Notes: a model not told the origin generated them from the letters alone. 5,743 nucleotides of DNA from Lachnospiraceae bacterium (GCA_017444545.1 JAFSWJ010000237.1:1-5743); one strand, 5' to 3'; positions 1 to 5,713 are shown, counted from the first letter of the stretch. Numbers and translations are program-made.

Positions 1-929
1 ATGCTGCTTTCTTTTATTATATATCGGGGTCTGTTTTTGATCTCGAGATACATCTGTGCAAGATACTGACCGATGATGCCCAGTATCATAAAGGTTATCC
101 CAAATCCGAAGAGGATGACACACATCATGGAAGGATAACCGGGTGTGGCTTCGTGCATCACAAGCTGGTGGATGATGACAAAGATCGTGTAGATGATTGC
201 TGCAAAAAATGTGAAGAAGCCGATCCAGGAAACTGCAACCAGAGGTATGGTAGAAAACGCCACAATGCCGCGAAAAGCATATGAGAAGGCGCTCTTCATG
301 GGAAGCTTTGTATCTCCCGCTACTCTTTCCCTGTTCTCAAATGAGATCCATTTTGTTTTGAAGCCGACCCAGGAAAAGATCCCTTTTGAAAAACGTTCAC
401 TTTCTTCGAGACTGATAACGGCATCCACCATCTGTCTTGACATGAGCCTGAAATCCCTTGCACCGTCCACTATCTCATAGCTTGAGATCATTGCCATGAG
501 TCTGTAAAAGCCCTTTGCCAGAACAGAGCGCAGCCATGGTTCACCCTGTCTGTCGCCGCGTCTTGCAGCAACGCAGTCGTATTCTCCTGTTTTGACAGTC
601 GCATACATTTCCTTCAGAAGTTCGGGAGGATCCTGCAGATCTGCATCCAGGATCGCAACATAGTCTCCGGTGGAGGCCTTCAGTCCGGCGTACATGGATG
701 AATCCTTGCCGAAATTTCTTGAGAAGGAAATATACTGGTAGACGGGATTTTTTTCGTGGAGCTTTTTCATGAGAGAAAGGGTGCCGTCCTCTGAACAGTT
801 GTCTATGAGGATGACCTCAAAGTCAACATTTTCAAAGGATGCCATGACCTTTTCAAGCTCTTTTTCCATGAAGGGCAGAGTGTCTTCTTCGTTATAACAG
901 GGTATGATCAGTGATATCTTGTCTGTCAT
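1..929 (-). CDS. GT2 family polyprenyl-phosphate glycosyltransferase (DPM1/GtrB-like), 3' end cut by window
   Basis: Probably transfers a sugar from a nucleotide donor to a polyprenyl phosphate at the inner face of the membrane. I translated 309 codons from ATG at 929; the frame is open to the window edge, so the C-terminus is missing. The family is usually about 310-330 residues, so only a few residues should be lost. The N-terminal GT-A domain begins KISLIIPCYNEEDTLP (residues 4-19), has IDNCSEDGT (42-50) where relatives usually have DDxSxDxT, and DADLQDPPE (95-103) with the metal and donor-binding aspartates. ERFSKGIFSWVGF (178-190) is the conserved region before the membrane part. Two hydrophobic segments follow, about 223-253 and 267-290, as in GtrB-type enzymes. 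Its ATG overlaps the TGA of the epimerase gene by 4 nt, so translation is probably coupled; the only upstream SD-like bases are a weak GGA. The sugar is unknown; heptose is a guess from the operon. Confidence 0.93.
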   Translation of the reverse strand, partial: MTDKISLIIPCYNEEDTLPFMEKELEKVMASFENVDFEVILIDNCSEDGTLSLMKKLHEKNPVYQYISFSRNFGKDSSMYAGLKASTGDYVAILDADLQDPPELLKEMYATVKTGEYDCVAARRGDRQGEPWLRSVLAKGFYRLMAMISSYEIVDGARDFRLMSRQMVDAVISLEESERFSKGIFSWVGFKTKWISFENRERVAGDTKLPMKSAFSYAFRGIVAFSTIPLVAVSWIGFFTFFAAIIYTIFVIIHQLVMHEATPGYPSMMCVILFGFGITFMILGIIGQYLAQMYLEIKNRPRYIIKESS

Positions 930-1957
930 TTTCCGACACCGGCTTTCTTTAATTCTCTGACACAGAATTCAACGGTTTTTCTGATGCCTTCCTCAAGCGA
1001 TGTTTTGGGAGTCCATCCATAGGCTTCTTTTGCGTGCTCGTTTGAAAGGCAGGTGTATTTCAACACCTCATTTTCGAGCAGCTTCTCATTTATGGGATAA
1101 GGCTTTTCGTAGAGAGCAGGGTACCTGTACCAGTAGTGTGAAGTATCCGCATAATCAATGCCTCTGTCGCCACATCCCATCTGATCCGCTATCATTTTTG
1201 CAATGGTATTGATGGATACGGTTTTGTTTGTTGAAACGTTGACCGTATCATATCTTTCGGATTTTGAAACAAGAACCGCGAGATCTATCAGATCCTCCAC
1301 AAAAACAAAATCTCTTTCTTGGTCTCCTGTTGAATGGAGTACGGGCTTGTTGCCCAAAAGATTTTCACGGATTATATATCCCATGACCGGAGGCTGGGTG
1401 CGCAGACAGTCGATATGCGGACCGTATACATTTGCAAATCTTAAGACAACCACGGGAATGCCATATGCATCCCAGTAAGCTTTGCAGTACTGTTCTGCCG
1501 TGTATTTTGTCGAAGGGTAGATGAGACTTGGTTTCTCGACATGATCTTCGACGGAAGGGAAGTCCTTATTATTTTCATATACTGCAGAGGTACTTGCAAA
1601 GATCATTTTTTTGACGCCGTATTTTCTGATCAGATCCAGGAGGATGACGGTCCCGCGTACATTCACATCGACCGCCCTCGGGGGGTCGATCTGGCAGTCG
1701 GGGAGAGGAGTTATACCGGCGATATGATATACGATGTCAAAATTCTCCTTTTGAAAAAGTGAATCCATGAATTCAAGGTCACGTATATCCTTTCTGTGTA
1801 TGGTGCTCCTGAAGTCGGCATCTTCAAAGATCAGATTGTCCTCGGATCCGTACGAAAAATCGTCAACCAGGACAACATCATTTTTTTCCCTGTACAGTCT
1901 GTGTGCGAGCTGTGAGCCAATGAAACCTGCGGCTCCCGTAATCAGAATTTTGCTCAT
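926..1957 (-). CDS. NAD-dependent sugar-nucleotide epimerase/dehydratase (extended SDR)
   Basis: A 343-residue extended short-chain dehydrogenase/reductase, of the GalE/RmlB type that acts on NDP-sugars with bound NAD. The Rossmann motif GAAGFIGS is at residues 8-15, an acidic VDDFSYG at 31-37, the STSAVY segment with the catalytic Ser/Thr at 122-127, and the catalytic YxxxK at Y147-K151 (YPSTK). RFANVYGP (173-180) and GDQERDFVFVEDL (211-223) are typical of the substrate-binding half. I chose ATG at 1957 because GxxGxxG then falls at the usual distance and AAGGA (1967-1971) sits 9 nt upstream. An in-frame ATG at 2086 would add 43 residues translated from the structured insert, which is implausible. 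The gene follows gmhA after 141 bp and overlaps the next gene by ATGA. The substrate cannot be read from sequence. Acting on activated heptose made by the operon is an inference; UDP-hexose 4-epimerisation is the alternative. Confidence 0.93.
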   Translation of the reverse strand: MSKILITGAAGFIGSQLAHRLYREKNDVVLVDDFSYGSEDNLIFEDADFRSTIHRKDIRDLEFMDSLFQKENFDIVYHIAGITPLPDCQIDPPRAVDVNVRGTVILLDLIRKYGVKKMIFASTSAVYENNKDFPSVEDHVEKPSLIYPSTKYTAEQYCKAYWDAYGIPVVVLRFANVYGPHIDCLRTQPPVMGYIIRENLLGNKPVLHSTGDQERDFVFVEDLIDLAVLVSKSERYDTVNVSTNKTVSINTIAKMIADQMGCGDRGIDYADTSHYWYRYPALYEKPYPINEKLLENEVLKYTCLSNEHAKEAYGWTPKTSLEEGIRKTVEFCVRELKKAGVGK

Positions 1958-1960
1958 GAT

Positions 1961-1981
1961 ATATGATCCTTTCCACAAAGT
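1961..1981. repeat. 21-bp direct repeat, copy 1 (upstream of the epimerase)
   Basis: Plus-strand sequence begins ATATGATCC and ends CACAAAGT. It is identical over 21 bp to positions 2109-2129, with an offset of 148 bp. This copy is the leader of the epimerase gene and contains its SD. Confidence 0.95.
1967..1971 (-). promoter_or_regulatory. Ribosome binding site of the epimerase gene, inside the 21-bp repeat
   Basis: AAGGA on the minus strand, 9 nt from ATG at 1957. It lies in the copy of the 21-bp direct repeat nearest the epimerase, so this SD sequence is also present inside the gmhA reading frame at the other copy. It decides the start at 1957 over the upstream ATG at 2086. Confidence 0.7.
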
Positions 1982-1986
1982 ATATC

Positions 1987-2019
1987 TTCGAACCGCGAAC
2001 AGCGGTGAGCGGTTACGAA
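1987..2019. repeat. Hairpin 1 of the insert
   Basis: TTCGAACCGC (1987-1996) pairs with GCGGTT (2009-2014) and CGAA (2016-2019), giving 10 bp with a single bulged A at 2015 and a 12-nt loop. An alternative smaller stem, CCGC 1993-1996 with GCGG 2002-2005, is possible. It lies just upstream of the epimerase SD. Confidence 0.6.
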
Positions 2020-2039
2020 CCAAAAAAGCTGACTTACCG

Positions 2040-2081
2040 GCCTGCCGCCGACCGGCGGAGCCGGATTTAATTGCGGCAGGC
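2040..2081. repeat. Hairpin 2 of the insert (GC-rich, nested)
   Basis: GCCTGCCGC (2040-2048) and GCGGCAGGC (2073-2081) form a perfect 9-bp stem. Inside it CCGGC (2052-2056) and GCCGG (2060-2064) form a 5-bp stem with a GGA loop. On the minus strand a run of six T (2027-2022) follows the stem after 12 nt, too far for a textbook terminator. Alternative pairings such as CCGCC 2045-2049 with GGCGG 2054-2058 exist. Confidence 0.7.
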
Positions 2082-2115
2082 ATCATATGAAGGCGTATTT
2101 ACGCCTGCATATGAT
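2082..2115. repeat. Hairpin 3, spanning the gmhA stop codon and one end of the 21-bp repeat
   Basis: ATCATATG (2082-2089) pairs with CATATGAT (2108-2115), followed after one A/G mismatch (2090/2107) by AGGCGTA (2091-2097) with TACGCCT (2100-2106). That is 15 paired positions around a 2-base centre, so a real RNA loop would open slightly. It directly abuts hairpin 2. It covers the TAA stop of gmhA (2101-2099) and its last codons, so it could protect the 3' end of an upstream transcript. Confidence 0.7.
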
Positions 2116-2686
2116 CCTTTCCACAAAGTGTTTTGTACAAAACGCTCATCATCAGATGGTCGAACATCATGTGGATGTCCTCCGTGATCTGCATGCTGTT
2201 TATATCAGCGTGCAGGTTCAGATCGGAAAGCCCCATGAGTTTTCCGCCGTTGTAGCCTGTGATGCCTATGATGTAGGCTCCTCTTTCTTTTGCATATTCA
2301 ACTGCATTCAGAACATTTTTTGAATTGCCGCTCCCGGAAATGGCCATGATGATGTCATCCTTTTTCACCCTGTTTACCAGCTGGAAACGGAAGACTTCTT
2401 CAAAGCCGAGATCGTTTGCGACAGCCATGACCGTGGACATATTGTCATTGAGACAGTGAAAACGGAATTTTTTCTCGAGGGGTTCTGATACGCCTTTATT
2501 AAAGTCATTTTCAAAATGGGAGGCGGTTGCTGAGCTCCCCCCGTTCCCAAAGATATATATGTCTCTTTCGTTTTCCCAGGCCTCAGTGAGCTTGTCCAGA
2601 GCCTTTGCTATGCTTTTTCTGTCAAGACTCTGCAGAACCTCGATCTCCTTTCGGATATATTCATCTGCCAGTTTTTCGTGATCCAT
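2099..2686 (-). CDS. gmhA: SIS-domain phosphoheptose isomerase (sedoheptulose 7-phosphate isomerase)
   Basis: Predicted to isomerise cytosolic sedoheptulose 7-phosphate to D-glycero-D-manno-heptose 7-phosphate, the entry step of activated heptose synthesis. The product has 195 residues, usual for GmhA. A helical N-terminus is followed by the SIS signature FGNGGSSATASHFENDF (46-62), CLNDN (78-82), and SGSGNSKNVLNAVEYA (117-132), the phosphosugar-binding loop. QITEDIHMMFDHLM (166-179) is the C-terminal catalytic/metal helix; by recalled alignment with E. coli GmhA, H57, D61, E169 and H177 occupy the metal-ligand positions. ATG at 2686 is preceded by a strong AAGGAG (2700-2695) at 8 nt; an in-frame ATG at 2842 would overlap the kinase gene and is rejected. 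The last three codons (MQA) and the stop come from the palindromic insert. Placement after hddA supports GmhA over another SIS isomerase. Confidence 0.9.
   Translation of the reverse strand: MDHEKLADEYIRKEIEVLQSLDRKSIAKALDKLTEAWENERDIYIFGNGGSSATASHFENDFNKGVSEPLEKKFRFHCLNDNMSTVMAVANDLGFEEVFRFQLVNRVKKDDIIMAISGSGNSKNVLNAVEYAKERGAYIIGITGYNGGKLMGLSDLNLHADINSMQITEDIHMMFDHLMMSVLYKTLCGKDHMQA
2109..2129. repeat. 21-bp direct repeat, copy 2 (3' end of gmhA)
   Basis: Identical to 1961-1981. Here it is coding: on the minus strand it spells roughly LCGKDH near the GmhA C-terminus. Because this copy fits a reading frame and the other carries the SD of the next gene, the ancestral single copy could have done both jobs. 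Confidence 0.95.
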
Positions 2687-2768
2687 TTTTTTGTCTCCTT
2701 GTGATCTGGTATAGCTGTTTTTTTCCTTTGACCTGTGCCGGAGCGTACTTTGCCTTTTGCAGCTGCAT
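2687..2768 (-). other. 82-bp spacer between hddA and gmhA
   Basis: The longest gap in the first part of the operon. It contains the gmhA SD AAGGAG at 2700-2695 and a 10-bp palindrome TGCAGCTGCA at 2758-2767 just after the hddA stop. I see no promoter or terminator, so cotranscription is likely. Confidence 0.6.
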
Positions 2769-3755
2769 TCAGTCTGAAAAAATGATTCTGCTTCCCTGCA
2801 TGTCCATGGCAAAATCGATCTCCTTGAAATCCGACAGGGCATTTCTCACATCCTGCTGTTTTGATACCGGAACATACAGCAGCATGAATCCGCCGCCGCC
2901 GGCACCGAGGATCTTTCCGCCCAACGCACCTGCTTTTGTTGCTTTTTCATACATATCATCAACAAGCGGGTTTGATACGCCGCTTGCAAATTTCTTTTTT
3001 GTAAGCCAGGTCTCGTTCAGCAGGTAACCCCATTCATCAAGGTCGCCCTTTTTCAGGTATTCGAGAGCCCTGTCAGTTGCTTCCACAAGTGAATCGTAGA
3101 TCTCTTTTTTGTTTTGCGTTGTCTTTTTCTGTTCTGCAAATATCGCTCTTGAGTCCCTGGGATTTCCCGTATAAAAAAGCAGAAGATTGTTCAGCAGTGT
3201 CTCCCTGTTTTCCGGTGAAAGGATGACGGGTGTCACGGAAACAGTGTCATCTGCATTAAATATATATCTGTTGAAACCGCCGTAGGCGACTGCGTACTGA
3301 TCCTGGACACCTATCTGCTGCCCCAGGCGGTTGAGTTCAATATCCACAGCCTCTTTTGCAAGGTCTCTGGGAGATACATATTCACCCTTGAAAACATGGA
3401 GGGCATTGAGGACTCCCACGGCGAGGGCGCTTGACGAAGCAAGCCCGACACCCAGATCCGTCATGGGCAGATCTGCCATGTAGACTATCTCCACACCGTT
3501 TTCGATACCGGTGATGTTCAGTGCTTCCCTTATTATGTTGTGCTTTACTTCATGGGCGTTTTCCACCAGTTCGTTTCCGGTATAGACCACCCTGATCTTA
3601 TTATCGAATCTTTTGTTTACGGTGATGTACACATGCATGTTGAGCGCAGTGCTGATGACAGACCCGTATCCGAATCTGCTGTTGCGGAAATAGTCTGCAA
3701 AATCGGTTCCGCCTCCGAAAAAGGACGCCCTGAGAGGGGTTTTTGATATGATCAT
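2769..3755 (-). CDS. hddA: GHMP-family D-glycero-D-manno-heptose 7-phosphate kinase
   Basis: Predicted to phosphorylate C1 of heptose 7-phosphate with ATP, giving the 1,7-bisphosphate. 328 residues, normal for the family. The N-terminal TPLRASFFGGGTDFADYF (6-23) matches the HddA-type sugar-binding start. GVGLASSSALAVGVLNAL (102-119) is the GHMP ATP-binding motif, and QIGVQDQYAVAYGGFNRY (147-164) is the conserved segment of this subfamily. The C-terminal KILGAGGGGFMLLYVP (281-296) is the GHMP motif 3. ATG at 3755 overlaps the TGA of the upstream gene (ATGA), with AAAGGAAAG (3769-3761) upstream. Fucose/heptose kinases (FKP-type) share these motifs, but the GmhA and GmhB neighbours favour heptose. 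The phosphoryl position and anomer are from family knowledge, not the sequence. Confidence 0.9.
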   Translation of the reverse strand: MIISKTPLRASFFGGGTDFADYFRNSRFGYGSVISTALNMHVYITVNKRFDNKIRVVYTGNELVENAHEVKHNIIREALNITGIENGVEIVYMADLPMTDLGVGLASSSALAVGVLNALHVFKGEYVSPRDLAKEAVDIELNRLGQQIGVQDQYAVAYGGFNRYIFNADDTVSVTPVILSPENRETLLNNLLLFYTGNPRDSRAIFAEQKKTTQNKKEIYDSLVEATDRALEYLKKGDLDEWGYLLNETWLTKKKFASGVSNPLVDDMYEKATKAGALGGKILGAGGGGFMLLYVPVSKQQDVRNALSDFKEIDFAMDMQGSRIIFSD

Positions 3756-4942
3756 TTTATCTTTCCTTTCAGATAATCATCTACTGCTTCAGAAAAAGGA
3801 TATTCATCGGATACCAGGATGGATCTGACCCTTGCTGCCTCTCCTGCCTCTATATCTCTTTCGTCATCTCCGAACAGCACGCATTTTGTCAGATCAAGGG
3901 AAAGATCCCTCTGTGCCATATAGAGCATGCCGGGCTTCGGTTTTCTGCAATCGCAGCCGTCGTCCCAGCCGTGAGGACAGTAATAGATATGATCTATCCG
4001 ACAGCCGTACTCCTCAAGATCCGACTGCATCTTTTCGTGTATTTTTGTCAGTGTTTCCTCGGTGAGGTTTCCGCGGGCTATGCCGGGCTGGTTGCTGACG
4101 AGGATCGTGATGACTTTATTATCATGAAGCTTTTTGATGGCTTCTCTCGTACCCGCAAGCCATTTGAAATCCTCCGGCCTTTCTATGTAGCATGCCTTCG
4201 GCGGCCGGACATTTATGGTTCCGTCCCTGTCGAGGAATACAACCTTTTTTTCCCTGAAAAATTCCTCTGTCAGAGGAAGCCGTTCGTAACCGCCAATGGA
4301 ATAATATCTGTGTTCCGTCACTGTTGCAAAGAGCTTCTTTTTTTTCACCAGCTTTGGATATACGGCCGAAAAACTGACGTCGTTCCCCAGCAGATCGAGA
4401 GAAGATCTCTTCACTATGGCATATCCTATATCAACACCTGAAAGATCAGGGCTGAGCCTCTTTTTGTCATACAGCACTACCTGTCCGTTTTCTATGATCA
4501 CGTTGTCTTTTGTGTATTTATCCCTGTTCGCATAGACGGAAAGCTGTATGACTGCTTCGTTTTCACGGTATTCCCGGCAAAGTGTTTCAAAATCGATGGG
4601 ACAGTAATTGTCGCAGTACATCATGAGGAAATCTTCTGACAGGAGATCCCTGGAATGTATCAGACGCTGTCCGGTATCGTATTCTGGGGGAGTGACATCG
4701 TAAAGGATGTTCAGACCGAAGCGGCTGCCGTCGCCGACCTCATCCATGACCTGATCAGCCCTGTAACCTAAAAGGATCACCACATCCTTTATCCCGAAGG
4801 AGGAGATCTGGTCCAGAAGTCTGTTTATGAAGGGAATGCCTCCTATGGGAAAAAGAGGCTTTGGCGCGGTATCGGTGAAGGGACGGAGCCGTTCTCCCCT
4901 GCCGCCTGCTATGATGACTGCCTGTGAAACTTTAGCGCTCAT
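3752..4942 (-). CDS. hddC-gmhB: Fusion: heptose-1-phosphate nucleotidyltransferase (HddC-like) plus heptose-1,7-bisphosphate phosphatase (GmhB-like)
   Basis: A 396-residue bifunctional protein, first gene of the operon. Residues about 7-225 are a sugar-nucleotidyltransferase: IIAGGRGERLRPFTDTAPK (10-28) is the NTP-binding signature, PLFPIGG (29-35) follows, and YCDNY (109-113) carries the metal-binding aspartate D111. Residues about 232-385 are a HAD-IIIA phosphatase: FLDRDGTIN (236-244) with D238 nucleophile and D240, SNQPG (283-287), zinc site CPH...CDC (C322, H324, C330, C332), KPKPG (334-338) and FGDDERDIEAG (357-367). The GmhB half removes the 7-phosphate, then the HddC half couples heptose 1-phosphate to a nucleotide; GDP is inferred from HddA/HddC pathways. 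ATG at 4942 has AAGGAC (4956-4951) 8 nt upstream. The stop overlaps the hddA start. Both active sites look intact. Confidence 0.9.
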   Translation of the reverse strand: MSAKVSQAVIIAGGRGERLRPFTDTAPKPLFPIGGIPFINRLLDQISSFGIKDVVILLGYRADQVMDEVGDGSRFGLNILYDVTPPEYDTGQRLIHSRDLLSEDFLMMYCDNYCPIDFETLCREYRENEAVIQLSVYANRDKYTKDNVIIENGQVVLYDKKRLSPDLSGVDIGYAIVKRSSLDLLGNDVSFSAVYPKLVKKKKLFATVTEHRYYSIGGYERLPLTEEFFREKKVVFLDRDGTINVRPPKACYIERPEDFKWLAGTREAIKKLHDNKVITILVSNQPGIARGNLTEETLTKIHEKMQSDLEEYGCRIDHIYYCPHGWDDGCDCRKPKPGMLYMAQRDLSLDLTKCVLFGDDERDIEAGEAARVRSILVSDEYPFSEAVDDYLKGKIK

Positions 4943-5140
4943 TATAAATTGTCCTTATCTATATAGAAGAGTCTTTGTATTTGTGAAAGAACTCCTGCGC
5001 GAAAAAAGCCCTTCGTATTCATATAACGCAATAAATTTACCATAATAAGCGCTTTTTTTCAATTCGACTCTTGTTTTTCCTGTAGTTGTCTGCTACCCTT
5101 TCTTCAGAGTTTTCACTCGTTCTTTTTTGTACCGGTGACC
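4943..5140 (-). promoter_or_regulatory. AT-rich leader/promoter region of the heptose operon (promoter weakly supported)
   Basis: This non-coding stretch separates the operon from the gene remnant to its right. The SD of the first gene is AAGGAC at 4956-4951. The best minus-strand promoter guess is TTATTA (5048-5043), 16 nt, TTATAT (5026-5021), which is weak in both boxes. An imperfect inverted repeat joins GAAAAAAGC (5001-5009) and GCTTTTTTTC (5051-5060) across about 40 nt. I see no riboswitch or operator that I recognise. Confidence 0.3.
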
Positions 5141-5483
5141 ATTGATCACGGTCTTGTTGCTGTTTCTGAATTTCCTGTTGGCAAATGCTCTGGCAGGACA
5201 CGGGATTCCGTATAAATACGAATGTCCGCCTGTGCTGAAAAGCGGAATCAGGATACACCCCGACTTCACAGTCTTAAACGTAAAAGAGAGAAGGCAGCTC
5301 TACTGGGAACACAGGGGGATGATGGACAACGAAGACTATGCAAGACATACGGTTGACAGGATCAAACAATATTTGAAAAGTGGCATCGTCATAGGCAGAG
5401 ATCTGATTATTACAGAAGAAAGCTCGTCAAGCCCTCCTGGAACAGATGAGATAGAGTGCATAATAAGAACATTCTTTCTGTGA
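5141..5483 (+). pseudogene. C-terminal remnant of a PD-(D/E)XK-like protein, apparently frameshifted
   Basis: From about 5175 the frame ending at TGA 5481-5483 reads LLANALAGHGIPYKYE, then HPDFTVLNVKERR, YWEHRGMMDNEDYA, and ends IIRTFFL. I recall this as the C-terminal third of a roughly 250-300 residue protein common in Lachnospiraceae, in which an upstream RSKSE motif, PDF and WEH resemble a PD-(D/E)XK nuclease core. Here PD falls at 5259-5264 and WEH about 45 nt further on. The expected SEF just before LLANAL is present, but in another frame (5165-5173) with one extra C at about 5174. Upstream the R-S-K part and all the N-terminal two thirds are missing. The open frame starts at a TTG (5142) with no SD, and its first ten residues look like out-of-frame sequence. 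So this is a decayed fragment rather than a small gene. A short expressed protein cannot be fully excluded. Confidence 0.6.
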
Positions 5484-5526
5484 CAGACTGTTCGAAATAA
5501 TATAAGCGTTTGTGAGTCTGTTTTTC
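5483..5526 (+). terminator. Possible intrinsic terminator after the gene remnant
   Basis: ACAGACT (5483-5489) and AGTCTGT (5515-5521) form a perfect 7-bp stem that runs straight into TTTTTCC. The 25-nt loop is long and AT-rich, so the structure is weaker than a typical terminator. Its position at the stop codon of the remnant supports the call. Confidence 0.4.
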
Positions 5527-5538
5527 CCTTTATATAAT
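5510..5538 (+). promoter_or_regulatory. Candidate sigma-A promoter 1
   Basis: TTGTGA (5510-5515, 4 of 6 to consensus), a 17-nt spacer, then perfect TATAAT (5533-5538). It overlaps the distal arm of the possible terminator. It points to a gene beyond the right edge. Confidence 0.4.
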
Positions 5539-5556
5539 GAAGAAATAAATAATGAT

Positions 5557-5576
5557 GAAAAAGTTTGAAAAAGTTT
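5557..5576. repeat. Two tandem copies of a 10-bp unit
   Basis: GAAAAAGTTT occurs twice back to back between the two promoter candidates. It could be replication slippage or an operator-like direct repeat upstream of the promoter at 5588. Confidence 0.6.
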
Positions 5577-5587
5577 GTTTTTTGTTG

Positions 5588-5616
5588 TTGACATCGCAGG
5601 ATGATAATGCTAATAT
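5588..5616 (+). promoter_or_regulatory. Candidate sigma-A promoter 2 with extended -10
   Basis: Perfect TTGACA (5588-5593), exactly 17 nt, then TAATAT (5611-5616, 4 of 6) preceded by TGC, which gives an extended -10. Transcription would begin near 5623 and read out of the window, leaving a leader of at least 120 nt. No ORF with an SD starts in the remaining bases. Confidence 0.55.
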
Positions 5617-5651
5617 ATATTTCGCACTGCCCGTATGGGGAGCGCAAAAAA

Positions 5652-5677
5652 CCGCAGAATACTCAGTAATCATGCGG
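5652..5677 (+). other. Small hairpin in the leader downstream of promoter 2
   Basis: CCGCA (5652-5656) pairs with TGCGG (5673-5677) around a 16-nt loop. A further short stem, CCC with GGG around GTAT, lies at about 5630-5639. No known riboswitch or T-box consensus is visible. Confidence 0.35.
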
Positions 5678-5713
5678 GATAGAGCACCTTGACAAACAAA
5701 CAGCAATGCAACC

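Larger units (their letters stand above)
1982..2108. repeat. Structured palindromic insert between gmhA and the epimerase
   Basis: 127 bp lie between two perfect 21-bp direct repeats and are made largely of inverted repeats: 1987-1996 with 2009-2019, 2040-2048 with 2073-2081 (enclosing 2052-2056 with 2060-2064), and 2082-2097 with 2100-2115. The last hairpin runs into the repeat copy at 2109. The GC-rich core (about 2036-2081) contrasts with the flanking genes. No transposase or long ORF is present, so if mobile it would be non-autonomous, like REP/BIME, RUP or MITE elements. I do not recognise the family. Its minus-strand sequence supplies the last three codons and TAA stop of gmhA. A plain intergenic regulatory structure is the alternative, but that would not explain the repeats. 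Confidence 0.6.

Noticed and set aside
193..480. Plus-strand frame opposite the glycosyltransferase
   Set aside because: It lies antisense to a gene with clear conserved motifs and has no family features.
2022..2081. Intrinsic terminator between gmhA and the epimerase
   Set aside because: The T run begins 12 nt after the stem base, so it does not meet the usual hairpin-plus-U-tract geometry; attenuation is kept only as a hypothesis.
1958..2086. A 43-residue N-terminal extension of the epimerase from ATG at 2086
   Set aside because: It is translated from the hairpin insert, lacks an SD and would put the Rossmann motif about 50 residues in; ATG 1957 has AAGGA at 9 nt.
2687..2842. Extension of gmhA to ATG at 2842
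   Set aside because: It would run 74 bp into the 3' end of hddA without an SD, while ATG 2686 has AAGGAG and matches GmhA length.
3971..4441. 156-codon plus-strand frame opposite hddC-gmhB
   Set aside because: Antisense shadow of a well-supported bifunctional enzyme; the product looks like no protein family.
4961..4992. Promoter TTCACA with TATATA just before hddC-gmhB
   Set aside because: Transcription would start at or after the SD of the first gene, leaving it without a usable ribosome binding site.
5037..5258. 73-codon minus-strand frame over the left part of the gene remnant
   Set aside because: No SD, low-complexity polar product, and it overlaps the recognisable plus-strand remnant.
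5336..5647. 103-codon minus-strand frame across the remnant and promoter region
   Set aside because: It runs antisense through the conserved remnant, the terminator and both promoter candidates, and resembles no family.
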